Shown here: positions 34,776-44,790 of the stretch, piece by piece
Numbering within the stretch: position 1 is the first letter of the stretch
Layout: every line of letters starts with the position of its first letter
NCBI GenBank assembly: GCA_965202875.1
Contig: OZ241870.1
Span: 2,914,001-2,978,000 of the forward strand
Origin: HK1 sp965202875
GTDB taxonomy: Bacteria > Pseudomonadota > Gammaproteobacteria > HK1
Direction: 5' to 3'
Length of the DNA: 64,000 nucleotides
Notes under the pieces: model-generated
What the model was told of the DNA's origin: nothing
Databases searched by the model: none
What the model saw: the letters and a program-made list of their open reading frames with translations, nothing else
Program-made: the position numbers and the translations under genes

Positions 34776-36125
34776 TCATGACGAAGTCAGAATTCGAAGC
34801 AGCATCTTATAATCATCTGCGACCGTGACACTCTGCTCGCACAGCTTCTTGATCCTTTTGCAGGCGTACAGGACAGTCGTGTGGTCTCGACCCCCGAACG
34901 CATCGCCAATTTCCGGCAGGCTGTGATTCGTCAGCTCCCTGGCAAGCGTCATCGCGATTTGCCGCGGTCGTGCGATGGACCGTGTACGTTTTTTCGATGT
35001 CAAATCAGAGCCCCCGATCTTGAAATACTGCGCCACGGTTTGCTGAATGTTCTCGATGGTGAACAGCCTCTCCTCCAACACGATAAGATCGCGCAATGCC
35101 TCTTGGGTCAAATCGTCGGTCACTGCACGCCCCGTGAATTTCGCGTGGGCGATGACGCGGTGCAAAGCGCCTTCGAGCTCGCGAACGTTTGATTTCATCC
35201 GCCGAGCGATGAAGTATGCAACTGTGTCGGGTACGTCGATGTCCATTGCCGTCGCTTTTTTCATCAGGATGGCTACGCGAGTCTCAAGTTCCGGCGGATC
35301 GATCACAACGGACAGTCCGCCGCCGAATCTCGACTTGAGTCGTCCATTGAGACCGCGGATCGCTTTCGGAAACTTGTCGCAGGTCAACACCACCGGCTTC
35401 TTGCGCTCCAGCAATGTAGTGAAGGTGTGGAAAAATTCTTCCTGGGTGCGTTCCTTGCCGACGAAGAACTGGATGTCGTCGATCAGCAACAAGTCGACCG
35501 ATCGGTAGAGCGCCTTGAAGTCGTTGATGGTGTTGTTCCGAAGCGCGGTGATCATCTCCTGCATGAATTGCTCAGCGGTCGTGTAGATGACGTCGAGCCC
35601 CGTGTTCACCTCGAGCATCCGATGGCCGATGGCGTGCATGAGGTGCGTCTTGCCGAGCCCGGTGTCACCGTAGATGAATAGTGGATTGTTGTACGTATCG
35701 CCCGGGTTCGATACGACCTGTTCCGAGGCGGCCTGGGCCATCTGGTTGGATTTCCCTACGACGAATTGCTCGAACGTGAATTCCTCCCGCAGTCCGAGAC
35801 CGATGGGGGAACGCTGTCCGATCCAGGTGCCGGTTGCGCTTGACCCTGCCTCCGGGTCGCTTGGTTCACCATTGACGGATGGAATTGTGGGCACGCGACT
35901 TCCCACTTGAATGATGATGTCCGTGGTCGCGGAATCGAAGTAGTGAACGACTTTCCTGATATGTTCGAGATGATGTTCGTCGACTTCATCGCGAACGAAG
36001 GTGTTCGGTGCGAGCAGGCGCAGGGTGGGTCCGTCCTCCACGGCATGGAGAGGGCGGATCAATGTGTTGAATTGCTGCGACGTCAGATCGGCTTCGAGAC
36101 AATCGAGGCAACGTTCCCAGACCAT
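34776..36125 (-). CDS. dnaA: Chromosomal replication initiator DnaA
   Basis: DnaA binds DnaA boxes and melts the origin. From the ATG at 36123-36125, preceded by AAGGAGTG, the product is 449 residues: domain I (WERCLDCLEADLTSQQFNTL), Walker A GDTGLGKT at residues 153-160, Walker B LLLIDDIQFF, and the domain IV signature GGRDHTTVLYACKRI near the C-terminus. The frame is open to 36173, but the ribosome site supports the internal ATG. The usual rpmH-rnpA genes upstream are replaced by an HlyU-like gene. Confidence 0.97.
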   Translation of the reverse strand: MVWERCLDCLEADLTSQQFNTLIRPLHAVEDGPTLRLLAPNTFVRDEVDEHHLEHIRKVVHYFDSATTDIIIQVGSRVPTIPSVNGEPSDPEAGSSATGTWIGQRSPIGLGLREEFTFEQFVVGKSNQMAQAASEQVVSNPGDTYNNPLFIYGDTGLGKTHLMHAIGHRMLEVNTGLDVIYTTAEQFMQEMITALRNNTINDFKALYRSVDLLLIDDIQFFVGKERTQEEFFHTFTTLLERKKPVVLTCDKFPKAIRGLNGRLKSRFGGGLSVVIDPPELETRVAILMKKATAMDIDVPDTVAYFIARRMKSNVRELEGALHRVIAHAKFTGRAVTDDLTQEALRDLIVLEERLFTIENIQQTVAQYFKIGGSDLTSKKRTRSIARPRQIAMTLARELTNHSLPEIGDAFGGRDHTTVLYACKRIKKLCEQSVTVADDYKMLLRILTSS

Positions 36126-36188
36126 TGGGTTCACTCCTTCAGACGCCAGAGACGGGTTGCGGTGAAGAGGCATGCGGTCGATGGAGGT

Positions 36189-36485
36189 TCACGCCCGCGG
36201 TACACGGAACGCCCGCTCGCCCTGCTCGTCGATGATCTTGCGAGCCTTGCTGACGGAAAGGGTCACCGCTGCATCACGCGACGGCGACGTATCGGCGCGG
36301 ATGAAGTGGATCTCCAACGTTTCTTCGCCGACCTCCTTGCGGATGCGTCCTTCGGTCGACCAGCCGTTGCCCGCTCGGCGCGGCGTGGCGACGATGGTGA
36401 AGCCTTCGTACTCCACCGGATCCGCGGACTCCGGCTCGCGGGTGCCCGTGCCGCCGCCGAACAGATTCTTCAGAAGATCGAGCAT
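36189..36485 (-). CDS. HlyU-family protein
   Basis: A 98-residue product that matches the short HlyU family (PF10115 type): an N-terminal LLKNLFGGG, then VEYEGFTIVATPRRAGNGW, EGRIRKE, IRADTSPSRDAAVTLSVSKARKIIDEQGE in pieces. Members are annotated as transcriptional regulators from the Vibrio hemolysin activator name, but most are uncharacterised. It lies 63 bp upstream of dnaA on the same strand. Confidence 0.75.
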   Translation of the reverse strand: MLDLLKNLFGGGTGTREPESADPVEYEGFTIVATPRRAGNGWSTEGRIRKEVGEETLEIHFIRADTSPSRDAAVTLSVSKARKIIDEQGERAFRVPRA

Positions 36486-36634
36486 CGCTCCGCTCCCGGA
36501 TCCCCGATAGCGCCCCCGCCGGAAGGTTCATTGTAACGCCTTCGGCGGAATCGAGGATCGGCATTCCACGTTGCGCGCTACGAAGTATGCTGCAGCCTGC
36601 GGTTCTCGCCGAGTGCAGCCTGAAGTGGTTGTCA

Positions 36635-37432
36635 ATGAGCCAATCGATCGGAAGCGACGTCGTCGAGTTTGCGCATACCCTTGCCGATGCGGCCGGTGAG
36701 ATTGTGCGGTCCGGCGCGGGTTCGCGCCGGGTCGTGCACCAGAAGGCGGACGCATCACCGGTGACCGAGATCGATCGTGCAGTCGAGATACGGCTGCGCG
36801 AGATGATCGCCGCGCGTTACCCCGATCATGGCGTTGTCGGAGAAGAGTTCGGCGAGGACCGCCCGGGAGTCGGGCACGTCTGGGTGCTTGATCCCATCGA
36901 CGGCACCAAAGCGTTCATCGCCGGATTGCCGGTGTTCGGCACCTTGATCGGTCTGGCCCGTGGCGGCCGCCCCGTCCTGGGGGTAGTCGAACAGCCCGTG
37001 ACCCGGGAGCGCTGGATGGGGATCGATGGTGCCGGGACCTGGTACAACGGCGAGCGCGCCCGCACCGATGCGTCGTGTGAGCGGTTGCGGAATGCGCTGG
37101 TCTGCACTACTTCGGCCGAATACTACGAAGGCCGGCTGGACGCGTCCGCTCACCGGCGCATCGTCTCCAGCTCGCGATGGGTGGTGTACGGCGGGAATGG
37201 CTATGCGTTCGCCCAAGTCGCACGTGGTTTCATTGACGTAGCCCTCGAGACGAAACACAGCGTATACGACTACTGTGCTCTGGTTCCGGTCGTCGAGAAC
37301 GCCGGCGGCGTGATGACCGGATGGCGGGGCGAGCCGCTCACCCTCGATCCGGTCGCCGGGGGGCGAGTCCTGGCGAGCGGCAACCGGGCGGTGCACGAAG
37401 CCGCGATGGCCTGTCTGGCCGGGGAAGATTGA
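36635..37432 (+). CDS. Inositol-monophosphatase-family phosphatase (HisN-like)
   Basis: The 265-residue product has the metal-dependent IMPase motifs: VVGEEFGED (the Glu ligand, near residue 70), VWVLDPIDGTKAFIAG (the DPIDGT site, about residues 86-101), and KHSVYDYCALVPVVENAGG near the C-terminus. IMPase members of this subgroup include histidinol-phosphate phosphatase HisN and CysQ-like enzymes. The substrate cannot be fixed here; the GTKAFIAGLPVFGTLI segment favours HisN-type annotation. The ATG at 36635 gives normal length. It diverges from the hlyU-dnaA unit. Confidence 0.82.
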   Translation: MSQSIGSDVVEFAHTLADAAGEIVRSGAGSRRVVHQKADASPVTEIDRAVEIRLREMIAARYPDHGVVGEEFGEDRPGVGHVWVLDPIDGTKAFIAGLPVFGTLIGLARGGRPVLGVVEQPVTRERWMGIDGAGTWYNGERARTDASCERLRNALVCTTSAEYYEGRLDASAHRRIVSSSRWVVYGGNGYAFAQVARGFIDVALETKHSVYDYCALVPVVENAGGVMTGWRGEPLTLDPVAGGRVLASGNRAVHEAAMACLAGED

Positions 37433-37497
37433 AATGCTCGGCGTCGCTTCCTCATGGCCTCGTCCTTGACGGGCATCGCGGGTGGAGATGGACGCGT

Positions 37498-38598
37498 TCA
37501 CGCATCCAGGGCACGGAGCAGCCACTCGTTCAGTGTGCGGACCGAGTGCTCGCTGTTGAAGCCGAGGCGGGGGTCCAGCACCAGTGGGCCGGGGGCATAG
37601 CCCTTCGACTTCAACCCCCTCTGCACCGAGTTCACGAGTCGGACGTCCTCGGCGACCGTCGTCTCCAGATCCTGCTGCGCGAGCTTCTCGATCGCGTCCT
37701 CACGCACGCCTTGCGCAGTGTACCAGCCGCGGTGGACGGTGACCTTCTCCACATTTTCGGGCCGCCAGACATAGGTGTTGAGGATGCCTCCGGGATAGAC
37801 CTGGAAGGAGAACGCCGGCCAGAGGAACCAGGAACGGTACCCCGTAGCGCACGCATCGGGGCCCGCGCCCACTTCATAGCTCATGCGCTCCGGTGGGACG
37901 CAACGGGCGCTGTGAACGAGGCAGTACCCTCGGGGCATGACGTTGTAGTCGTCCGGATCGACCACGCCCTTTGTGAAGGTCGGGTGGGCGACACGGCAGT
38001 GGTAGCACTCCGAGTAGTTCTCGACGGACACCTTCCAGTTGCAGTCCTCTTCCACGGAGCGGGTGAGCAGCGGGCGCAGCTCGTCGATGCCGGGGACGAA
38101 GGCCCGCAGCTCCTCCTCCACGCCGGGATACCACTCGGCCATGGGCGCCGCCCCGGTGTCGAGGTTGATGAAGAGGAAACCGCAAAAGCTCTCCAGCCTG
38201 ACCTCCGGGAGGCAGATCGTCGAGGCATCGAAGCCGGGCGACTTGTCCGAATTCGGCGCCCTCACAAGCCGGCCCCCGAGATCGTAAGCCCAGGCGTGGT
38301 AAGGGCAGGTGATGAGGCGGACGCGGCCTTCTCCACGCAGCAGTTCGTGCGCGCGGTGCTGGCAGACGTTGAAGAAGGCCCTGAGCCGGCCCTCGCCGTC
38401 CCGGACCACGAAGAGGCACTGATCCCCGATCCGGAAGGTCTTGTAGGTCCTCTTTTCCGCAACCTCGGCGCCGTGACAGGCGTATTGCCACGTCCGGGCG
38501 AAGACCCGATCCATTTCCAGGGCATGGTGGTCCCCATCGAGGTAATAGCGGGGCGCCAGGGCTCGAACGGGCTCGGCGGGGGTGGTCGTGACGGTCAT
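37498..38598 (-). CDS. Rieske non-heme iron oxygenase, alpha-type subunit (betaine/choline monooxygenase-like)
   Basis: A 366-residue ring-hydroxylating-type oxygenase. The Rieske centre is C79-x-H81 and C98-x2-H101 (NVCQHRAHELLRG and LITCPYHAWAYDL). The mononuclear-iron segment NYSECYHCRVAHPTF is present in the catalytic domain. The family includes glycine betaine monooxygenase (GbcA), stachydrine demethylase and choline monooxygenase. It is divergent from a dimethylglycine-dehydrogenase-like gene, which favours N-demethylation of a quaternary amine. No reductase partner (GbcB type) is in the window. The ATG at 38598 is chosen over a longer unsupported frame. Confidence 0.88.
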   Translation of the reverse strand: MTVTTTPAEPVRALAPRYYLDGDHHALEMDRVFARTWQYACHGAEVAEKRTYKTFRIGDQCLFVVRDGEGRLRAFFNVCQHRAHELLRGEGRVRLITCPYHAWAYDLGGRLVRAPNSDKSPGFDASTICLPEVRLESFCGFLFINLDTGAAPMAEWYPGVEEELRAFVPGIDELRPLLTRSVEEDCNWKVSVENYSECYHCRVAHPTFTKGVVDPDDYNVMPRGYCLVHSARCVPPERMSYEVGAGPDACATGYRSWFLWPAFSFQVYPGGILNTYVWRPENVEKVTVHRGWYTAQGVREDAIEKLAQQDLETTVAEDVRLVNSVQRGLKSKGYAPGPLVLDPRLGFNSEHSVRTLNEWLLRALDA

Positions 38599-38865
38599 GC
38601 GAGCTCTCCGGAACAGGAGCGACGGAGAGCCGGCGTGCCGGCAATCCGATGCAGTGCAGCGGCGCGTCCGGGAGACGGGACGGCACGACGACAAACGCGG
38701 CGCCAGCGGGCGAACCGGCTATGGCTGCTTCGGCGGCGGTAGGGGTGCAAAAATGTGGAAACAGACATTCCCGGTACCCGATGCCCAGCCTCTTTCGGTT
38801 GACGATGCGAGGGCGGCACGATCATGATTGCACCAGAAAGGCACCATTCTGGCGAGAGGGCAGCC

Positions 38866-41310
38866 ATGGTCGGGAGCGCGCGCGTCGTCATCATCGGTGG
38901 CGGCATCATGGGGGTCAGCCTCCTCTACCACCTCGCCAAGGAAGGCTGGACGGACGCCCTTCTCGTGGAAAAGGGGGAGCTGACCTCCGGTTCGACTTGG
39001 CACGCTGCGGGGCAGGTCACCCACGGTCTTGCGCACCGGGGCCTGGGCCGGATCAACGCCTACGGCGTCCGGCTCTACCGCGGGCTCGAAGTCGAGACGG
39101 GGCAGTCGGTGAGCTGGCACGGCTGCGGCTCCATGCGCTTGGCCTACCTCGACGACGAAGTGGATTTCGTCAAGTACACCCTCTCCGTCGGGCGCGGCCT
39201 GGGCGAGCCGATGGAGCTGATCCCGCCGGAGGAGGCGGCGAAGATCCACCCCTTCTTCAACTTCAAGGGGGTCAAGGCCGTCCTGCACACCCCCGAGGAC
39301 GGCCATGTCGATCCGTCGGGCGCAGCCTTCGCCTTGGCCAAGGGGGCCCGCGACGCCGGTGCCCGGATCCATCGCTTTACCCGCTGCACCGGGGTCGAGC
39401 GGCGGCCCGGCGGCGAGTGGAAGGTTGAGACCGACCAAGGCGACGTCTTCTGCGAACACGTCGTCAACGCCGCCGGGGCCTATGCCCGGCAGGTCGCCGC
39501 CTGGGTCGGCTACGCGCTGCCGATGGCCAACACCACGCACCACTACTTCGTCACCGAGCCCGTGGAGGAGTTCAAGGCGCTGGAGAAGGAGCTGCCGATC
39601 ATCCGTGACGACATGACCTACTCGGGCTACATCCGCATGGAACAGACATCGGGACTCATCGGCATCTACGAGAAGATCAACCCCCGCACGATCTGGGACG
39701 ACGGCGTCCCCTGGGAGGCCGAGCACGAGCTGTTCGCGCCCGACTACGATCGCATCATGCCCTTCCTCGAAAAGGCGCTGGAGCGCATGCCGCTGCTCGC
39801 GCGCTACGGCATCCGGCGGGCGGTCCACGGCGCCATCCCCATGCCGCCGGACGGGCAGATGCTGCTCGGCCCGGCACCGGGCCTCACAAATTACTGGTGC
39901 TGCTGCGGCTCCCACGTCGGTATCGCCTGGGGGCCGGGCGCCGGGAGGTATCTCGCACAGTGGATGGTGCACGGCACCGCCGAGATCAGCATGCGCGGCT
40001 TCGACCCCCGCCGCTTCGGACCCTGGGTCGACCGGAAGTACGAGATCGAGCGCGCGAAGGAAGAGTACGTCCTGCGCCACGAGATCCCCTACCCCGGACG
40101 GCAGCGCACGGTCGGGCGGCCCCGCAAGACGAGCCCGCTCTTCGAGCGGTTGAAGCAGGCCGGCGCCATCCATGAGGAGGTCTACGGTTGGGAGCGCCCA
40201 CGCTGGTTCGCCCTGCCCGACCAGACGCGCCGGGATCTCTACGGTTGGCGCCGCCCGGGCTGGCAGCGCGCCGTGGCCGACGAGTGCAGGGCGGTGCGCG
40301 AACGGGTGGGGATCATGGATCTGAGCGCCTTCGGCAAGATCGACGTTTCCGGCCCCGGCGCGCGGGACTTTCTGGAACGGATGGTGGCCAACCGCGTCCC
40401 GCGCGCGAAAGGCGGCCTCGCCCTGACCCACATTCTGAACGAGCGTGGCACGATCGAGGCGGAAGGAGTCGTTTCATGTATCGAAGACGAACGCTTCTAT
40501 CTGGTGTTTGCCGCCTTTTTCGAACAGAAGGTCCGCGACTGGCTCACGCAGCACCGGCGGGCGGATGAAGAGGCCGCGATCGAGGTCGTCTCGGAACAGT
40601 TCGGCTGCCTTGCGCTCAGCGGGCCGAAATCCCGTGCGGTGCTGCGCCGGGCCACGCAGACCCCGCTCGGCAACGCGCGATTCCCTTGGTTCTCGGCCAG
40701 GACCATCACCGTCGCCGGGGTTGAAGGCGTGCGCGCCTTGCGGTTGTCCTACCAGGGTGAGCTGGGCTGGGAGCTTCACGTGCCGATGATCGGCATGGAG
40801 GCGGTCTACGAGGCCTTGTGGCGGGCCGGAGAACCCCACGGCATCGCCAATTTCGGCTCCTGCGCGCTGAACGCCCTGCGTCTTGAAAAGGGGTTCAAAG
40901 GTGCTTCCGAGCTGACCAACGAAGTCACCCTGCCCGAGGCCGGCGTCATGCGTTTCTGTCGCCCGGACAAGGGCGAGTTCATCGGGCGCGAAGCCACCCT
41001 TGAAAGTCTGAGGCAGGAGGAGAGCGGAGAGATGCCCTGGGTCTGCGTTCAGGTCGAGGTGGAGGCCGGCGACGCGGACGCCCACGCGAGCGAGACGGTC
41101 TACTACCAGAGCGATCACGTAGGGCAGGTCAGTTCCGGCGGCTTCGGCTTCGCGTGCGGGAAGAGCCTCGCCTTCTGCTACGTACATCCCCGGATCGCCG
41201 CACCGGGGACCGAACTGGAAATCCTGGTGCTCGAAGAGCGGCGCAAGGCCACGGTCCTCGACGGACCGGTGTACGATGCGGCGAATGAACGCCCGCGGGT
41301 GGAAGGCTGA
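38866..41310 (+). CDS. FAD-dependent dimethylglycine/sarcosine dehydrogenase-like protein with GcvT domain
   Basis: The roughly 814-residue product starts with a DAO-type FAD fold (RVVIIGGGIMGVSLLYHLAK) and the flavin-linking region TSGSTWHAAGQVTHG typical of dimethylglycine and sarcosine dehydrogenases. From about residue 430 an aminomethyltransferase (GcvT) domain follows (GIMDLSAFGKIDVSGPGARD; YQGELGWELHVP; a C-terminal RLEKGFK). Such enzymes oxidatively remove an N-methyl group and pass formaldehyde equivalents to tetrahydrofolate. Together with the divergent Rieske oxygenase this suggests stepwise betaine demethylation. The ATG at 38866 follows GAGAGGGC; another start at 38824 would add 14 residues. 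Confidence 0.88.
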   Translation: MVGSARVVIIGGGIMGVSLLYHLAKEGWTDALLVEKGELTSGSTWHAAGQVTHGLAHRGLGRINAYGVRLYRGLEVETGQSVSWHGCGSMRLAYLDDEVDFVKYTLSVGRGLGEPMELIPPEEAAKIHPFFNFKGVKAVLHTPEDGHVDPSGAAFALAKGARDAGARIHRFTRCTGVERRPGGEWKVETDQGDVFCEHVVNAAGAYARQVAAWVGYALPMANTTHHYFVTEPVEEFKALEKELPIIRDDMTYSGYIRMEQTSGLIGIYEKINPRTIWDDGVPWEAEHELFAPDYDRIMPFLEKALERMPLLARYGIRRAVHGAIPMPPDGQMLLGPAPGLTNYWCCCGSHVGIAWGPGAGRYLAQWMVHGTAEISMRGFDPRRFGPWVDRKYEIERAKEEYVLRHEIPYPGRQRTVGRPRKTSPLFERLKQAGAIHEEVYGWERPRWFALPDQTRRDLYGWRRPGWQRAVADECRAVRERVGIMDLSAFGKIDVSGPGARDFLERMVANRVPRAKGGLALTHILNERGTIEAEGVVSCIEDERFYLVFAAFFEQKVRDWLTQHRRADEEAAIEVVSEQFGCLALSGPKSRAVLRRATQTPLGNARFPWFSARTITVAGVEGVRALRLSYQGELGWELHVPMIGMEAVYEALWRAGEPHGIANFGSCALNALRLEKGFKGASELTNEVTLPEAGVMRFCRPDKGEFIGREATLESLRQEESGEMPWVCVQVEVEAGDADAHASETVYYQSDHVGQVSSGGFGFACGKSLAFCYVHPRIAAPGTELEILVLEERRKATVLDGPVYDAANERPRVEG

Positions 41311-41624
41311 GTTGCAACGAAAGAGCATGCCACATTCCGGAAATGCGGCTGACATGCAGCCGATGCACGCGTTCCCGAGCGACACCAGGGCCGGCACCGG
41401 GAGCCGCTCCGCGACGTACCGGGAGAGCCGATCGTTGCCTGCCGCCGAAAGTGGCAGCATCGCGGGATGCCTGAACAGGGTTTGATCGGGAAGCGGGCGG
41501 CGGCTTTTCTCACCACTCCCCCGGTGATCCCATACCGGTCGTCGGCCCGTCGGACGGCCTCGGCCGAGTTTTCCCGGAGATGTTCAGCAAAGTGAGTCGA
41601 ACGCGGCGAAGCGGTGGGACGCCG
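41311..41624. other. Intergenic region without a recognisable gene
   Basis: This 314-bp stretch between the convergent dehydrogenase and yfhL genes has open frames but none with protein-like composition or a known motif. I see no RNA gene or clear terminator. Confidence 0.5.
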
Positions 41625-41879
41625 TCACGTCTCCTTCCCGCTCAGGCGCAGGTACTTCTCGAACAGCGCGTCATGCGTTTCGACGTGGTCGGGGTCCTTC
41701 GGGATGCAATCGACAGGGCACACCTGCACACACCGGGGTTCGTCGTGATGGCCGACGCATTCGGTGCAGCGTGAAGGATCAATCACGTAGATCTCCTCTC
41801 CCGCGAAGATCGCCTCGTTCGGACACTCGGGCTCGCAGACGTCGCAGTTGATGCATTCGTCGGTGATCAGCAACGCCAT
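41625..41879 (-). CDS. yfhL: YfhL-family 4Fe-4S dicluster ferredoxin
   Basis: An 84-residue ferredoxin with two clusters: CINCDVCEPECPNEAI near the start and CTECVGHHDEPRCVQVCPVDC in the second half, where the long loop between Cys residues is the Alvin-type ferredoxin hallmark (shown in two pieces CTECVG and CVQVCPVDC). The ATG at 41877-41879 is the family start (ALLITDECINC). It lies next to coaD, the common partner in gammaproteobacteria. Confidence 0.93.
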   Translation of the reverse strand: MALLITDECINCDVCEPECPNEAIFAGEEIYVIDPSRCTECVGHHDEPRCVQVCPVDCIPKDPDHVETHDALFEKYLRLSGKET

Positions 41880-42028
41880 GCCGGCTCTCCGCCTCGTCAA
41901 CCGGTCCTGTCACGCGACGCCACCCTGACGGCGGGATGCCGCAAGAGCATTCACATCGCCGCCGCGCATCGTCCTTTCGGGCGGGATTCGGCCGGTGCAG
42001 CTCGGACGGCGGGGTGCACAACCACCAA

Positions 42029-42529
42029 TCACCACTGCGCGCGGCGTCCTCTCGAACGAGACTCGACCAGCGCCGCCTCGACGGCGGGGTGGACGAAGCC
42101 GCTCACGTCGCCGCCGAGCGCAGCGATCTCCCGGACCAGGCTTGATGAGATGAACGTGTAGCCCTCGTCGGGGGTGAGGAACATCGTTTCGATGTCCGGT
42201 GCGAGCTTGCGGTTCATGCTCGCGAGCTGGAATTCGTACTCGAAGTCCGACACCGCCCGGAGCCCGCGCAGGATCACTTGTACGCCCTGCTTCCGGGCGA
42301 ACTCCACGAGCAACCCGTCGAACGACAGGATCTCGACGTTTTCGACCTCGCGCATCACTTCGCGGGCGAGTCCGGCCCTTTCCGCCAATGTGAAGCGGGT
42401 GTTCTTCGACGTGGCGTCCGCAACTGCGACGATGACCCGGTCGAAGCAGGCCGCCGCCCGCTGGATGAGGTCGGCGTGACCGTTGGTGATCGGGTCGAAC
42501 GTGCCGGGGTAGATGGCGGTCCGCTCCAT
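42029..42529 (-). CDS. coaD: Phosphopantetheine adenylyltransferase
   Basis: CoaD makes dephospho-CoA from 4'-phosphopantetheine and ATP. The 166-residue product has the nucleotidyltransferase motif YPGTFDPITNGH (residues 6-17) and the second signature EGYTFISSSLVREIA. Length is standard. It is read with yfhL and faces ftsY; rsmD, often between coaD and ftsY, is not seen in the 248-bp spacer. Confidence 0.96.
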   Translation of the reverse strand: MERTAIYPGTFDPITNGHADLIQRAAACFDRVIVAVADATSKNTRFTLAERAGLAREVMREVENVEILSFDGLLVEFARKQGVQVILRGLRAVSDFEYEFQLASMNRKLAPDIETMFLTPDEGYTFISSSLVREIAALGGDVSGFVHPAVEAALVESRSRGRRAQW

Positions 42530-42777
42530 CGAGCGCCTCTGCGAAGGGTCATCGGTGCCGGACGGCAAGATGATATCTCACTTGTGCGGCCGCCGTTGCC
42601 GTCCGTCCGCATCGTACACGGAGGGCGGCGAGACGGCTGCCGGAGGCACCGGATCGAAGCGGTTGCGTGTGACGTGTGGCCGTCCGAGTCCGGCGGGGAA
42701 TTCCGGCAGTGGTTGTTTGTCGTGGGATGGCTCATTATTCCATCGCTCCCGGTTCGGCAGAGGCCGTTGGACGTTCG

Positions 42778-43749
42778 ATGCCCTTCTTTCGGAAAGAATC
42801 AAAAGATTCGAATCAAGAGGGGCAGCCGCGGCGCGGGCTGTTCCGGCGTCTCGGCGATGCGTTGCGGCAGACCCGCAGCGCCATCGCGGACGGGATCGCC
42901 CAGATCATCGGTTCCCGGACGACGATCGATGACGATTTGCTCGAAGACGTCGAAACGATCCTTCTGAGTGCGGACGTCGGCGTCGATGCGACGGGGCGTA
43001 TCATCGACAGCCTGCAGTCGCGCGTCTCACGCAAGGAGGTCGGCGATACGAGCGCGCTCCTCGCGGCGCTTGAGAAGGATATGCTGGACATACTCGATCC
43101 CGTGGAGCAGCCTCTCTCCATTCCTGGAGCCGGCGGTCCGTACGTCATCCTGGTCGTCGGGGTCAACGGCGCCGGCAAGACCACGACGATCGGCAAGCTC
43201 GCGGCGCGTTTCAAGTCCGAAGGCCGCTCGGTGATGGTCGCGGCCGGCGATACGTTCAGGGCGGCCGCGATCGAGCAACTGCAGGAATGGGGCGCTCGTG
43301 CGGACGTCCCGGTGATCGCCCAGCAACCGGGCGCGGATTCCGCGTCGGTCGTCTACGACGCCTTCGATGCCGCCCGTGCGCGCGGCATCGACGTCCTCAT
43401 CGCCGACACCGCGGGACGGCTGCACACCCGGGTCGGCCTGATGGACGAGCTGCGCAAGGTGCGCAGGGTCGTGGGAAAGCTCGACGCCTCCGCCCCGCAC
43501 GAGGTGCTGCTGGTACTGGACGCGGGCACCGGCCAGAACGCATTGAACCAGGCGGTGCAGTTTCACGAGGCGGTTGGTGTGACCGGGATCGCACTGACCA
43601 AGCTCGACGGTACCGCGAAGGGGGGGATCATCTTCGCGATCGCGCAACGTCTGGGCCTCCCGATCCGGTTGATCAGCGTCGGCGAAGGCATCGACGATCT
43701 GCGCGATTTCGAGGCGAGAGCGTTCGTGGCCGCAATCGTCGGGCGGTGA
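42778..43749 (+). CDS. ftsY: Signal recognition particle receptor FtsY
   Basis: FtsY docks SRP-ribosome complexes at the membrane for co-translational insertion. From the ATG at 42778 the product is 323 residues: a short basic N-terminal region, the helical N domain, and a GTPase with GVNGAGKTTTIGKLA (P-loop, about residues 128-142), DTFRAAAIEQL, DTAGRLHT and TKLDGTAKGG. The acidic A domain is nearly absent, giving a short form. It precedes ftsE by 369 bp. Confidence 0.96.
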   Translation: MPFFRKESKDSNQEGQPRRGLFRRLGDALRQTRSAIADGIAQIIGSRTTIDDDLLEDVETILLSADVGVDATGRIIDSLQSRVSRKEVGDTSALLAALEKDMLDILDPVEQPLSIPGAGGPYVILVVGVNGAGKTTTIGKLAARFKSEGRSVMVAAGDTFRAAAIEQLQEWGARADVPVIAQQPGADSASVVYDAFDAARARGIDVLIADTAGRLHTRVGLMDELRKVRRVVGKLDASAPHEVLLVLDAGTGQNALNQAVQFHEAVGVTGIALTKLDGTAKGGIIFAIAQRLGLPIRLISVGEGIDDLRDFEARAFVAAIVGR

Positions 43750-44118
43750 GTGCCTGCGGACAGATGACGGCCGACGACGGCGGAACGGATCGAGCCGTGC
43801 CGTCCAGAACCGTCGACCGCATCTCAGGGCATCATCATCCGGCTCGACCCGTTCGACGGTTCGCGCGATGCGGAGACATGGAGACGGCGGCAACCGGGTG
43901 AGCGCTCGCGGAGGGAGGCCCGCGGAATGGACCGGATCGATGCCGTCTCGTAGCTCACCGGTCGAGCATCATCACGTCGCCATCCGGTCCGGCTGGCTCG
44001 CCGGCGGGTGGTCCAGAAGTGTGGGGATGGCGGCGGCCGCGGACCGGCCGGTGTCCAGGCCCCTCCCATTCAACCGGCACCGCCCTCCGGGCTGCGGGCC
44101 GAGGGCGGATTTCAGCCG
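43750..44118. other. Spacer between ftsY and ftsE without a recognised gene
   Basis: These 369 bp are unusually long for a ftsY-ftsE junction. I find no protein with a known motif, no tRNA and no convincing promoter. It may be decayed sequence. Confidence 0.45.
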
Positions 44119-44790
44119 GTGATTCGATTTCACAACGTCACGATGCGATACCCCGGTGGCCGGGAGGCGTTGCGCTCGGTGAACTTCCACGTGCCGCCCG
44201 GGCAGATGGTGTTCCTCACCGGACATTCCGGGGCCGGCAAGAGCACGATGCTCCGGCTGATCACGCTGATCGAACGGTGCTCGCGCGGGCAGGTGATCGT
44301 CGGTGGGCAGAACCTCTCGCGCCTGCCCGCTCGACGCATCCCTCGGTTCCGGCGTCATCTCGGCGTCGTGTTTCAGGATCACCGGCTGCTCGCGGAGCGG
44401 ACCGTGTTCGACAACGTGGCGCTGCCGCTGGTCGCGGCCGGGCATCGTCACGCCGAGACGCAACGGCGGGTGCGGGCCGCGCTCGACCAGGTCGGCCTGC
44501 TCGGGAAGGAACGCCTGCGGCCGTTGGTCCTCTCGGGCGGTGAGCAGCAGCGTGTCGGCATCGCGCGCGCCATCGTCCATCGGCCCGCGCTGCTGCTCGC
44601 GGACGAACCGACCGGGAATCTCGATCCCGATCTGAGCCGCGACATCATGGCGTTGTTCGAGCGTCTGAACCAGGTCGGGGTCGCCGTGCTCATCGCGACC
44701 CACGACCTGGATCTCATCCGATCAATGTCATACCGGATCGTGGCCCTGAACGAAGGCTCGATCGTCTTCGACAATGGCGCCGAAAAGTGA
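44119..44790 (+). CDS. ftsE: Cell division ATP-binding protein FtsE
   Basis: FtsE is the ATPase of FtsEX, which activates septal peptidoglycan hydrolases. The 223-residue product has Walker A GHSGAGKST, VVFQDHRLLAERTVFDNVALP (the FtsE Q-loop region, cut VVFQDHRLL), ABC signature LSGGEQQRVGIARA and Walker B LLLADEPTGNLD. A GTG at 44119 gives the conserved start IRFHNVTMRYPGG; the frame is open upstream without support. It overlaps ftsX by 4 bp. Confidence 0.94.
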   Translation: MIRFHNVTMRYPGGREALRSVNFHVPPGQMVFLTGHSGAGKSTMLRLITLIERCSRGQVIVGGQNLSRLPARRIPRFRRHLGVVFQDHRLLAERTVFDNVALPLVAAGHRHAETQRRVRAALDQVGLLGKERLRPLVLSGGEQQRVGIARAIVHRPALLLADEPTGNLDPDLSRDIMALFERLNQVGVAVLIATHDLDLIRSMSYRIVALNEGSIVFDNGAEK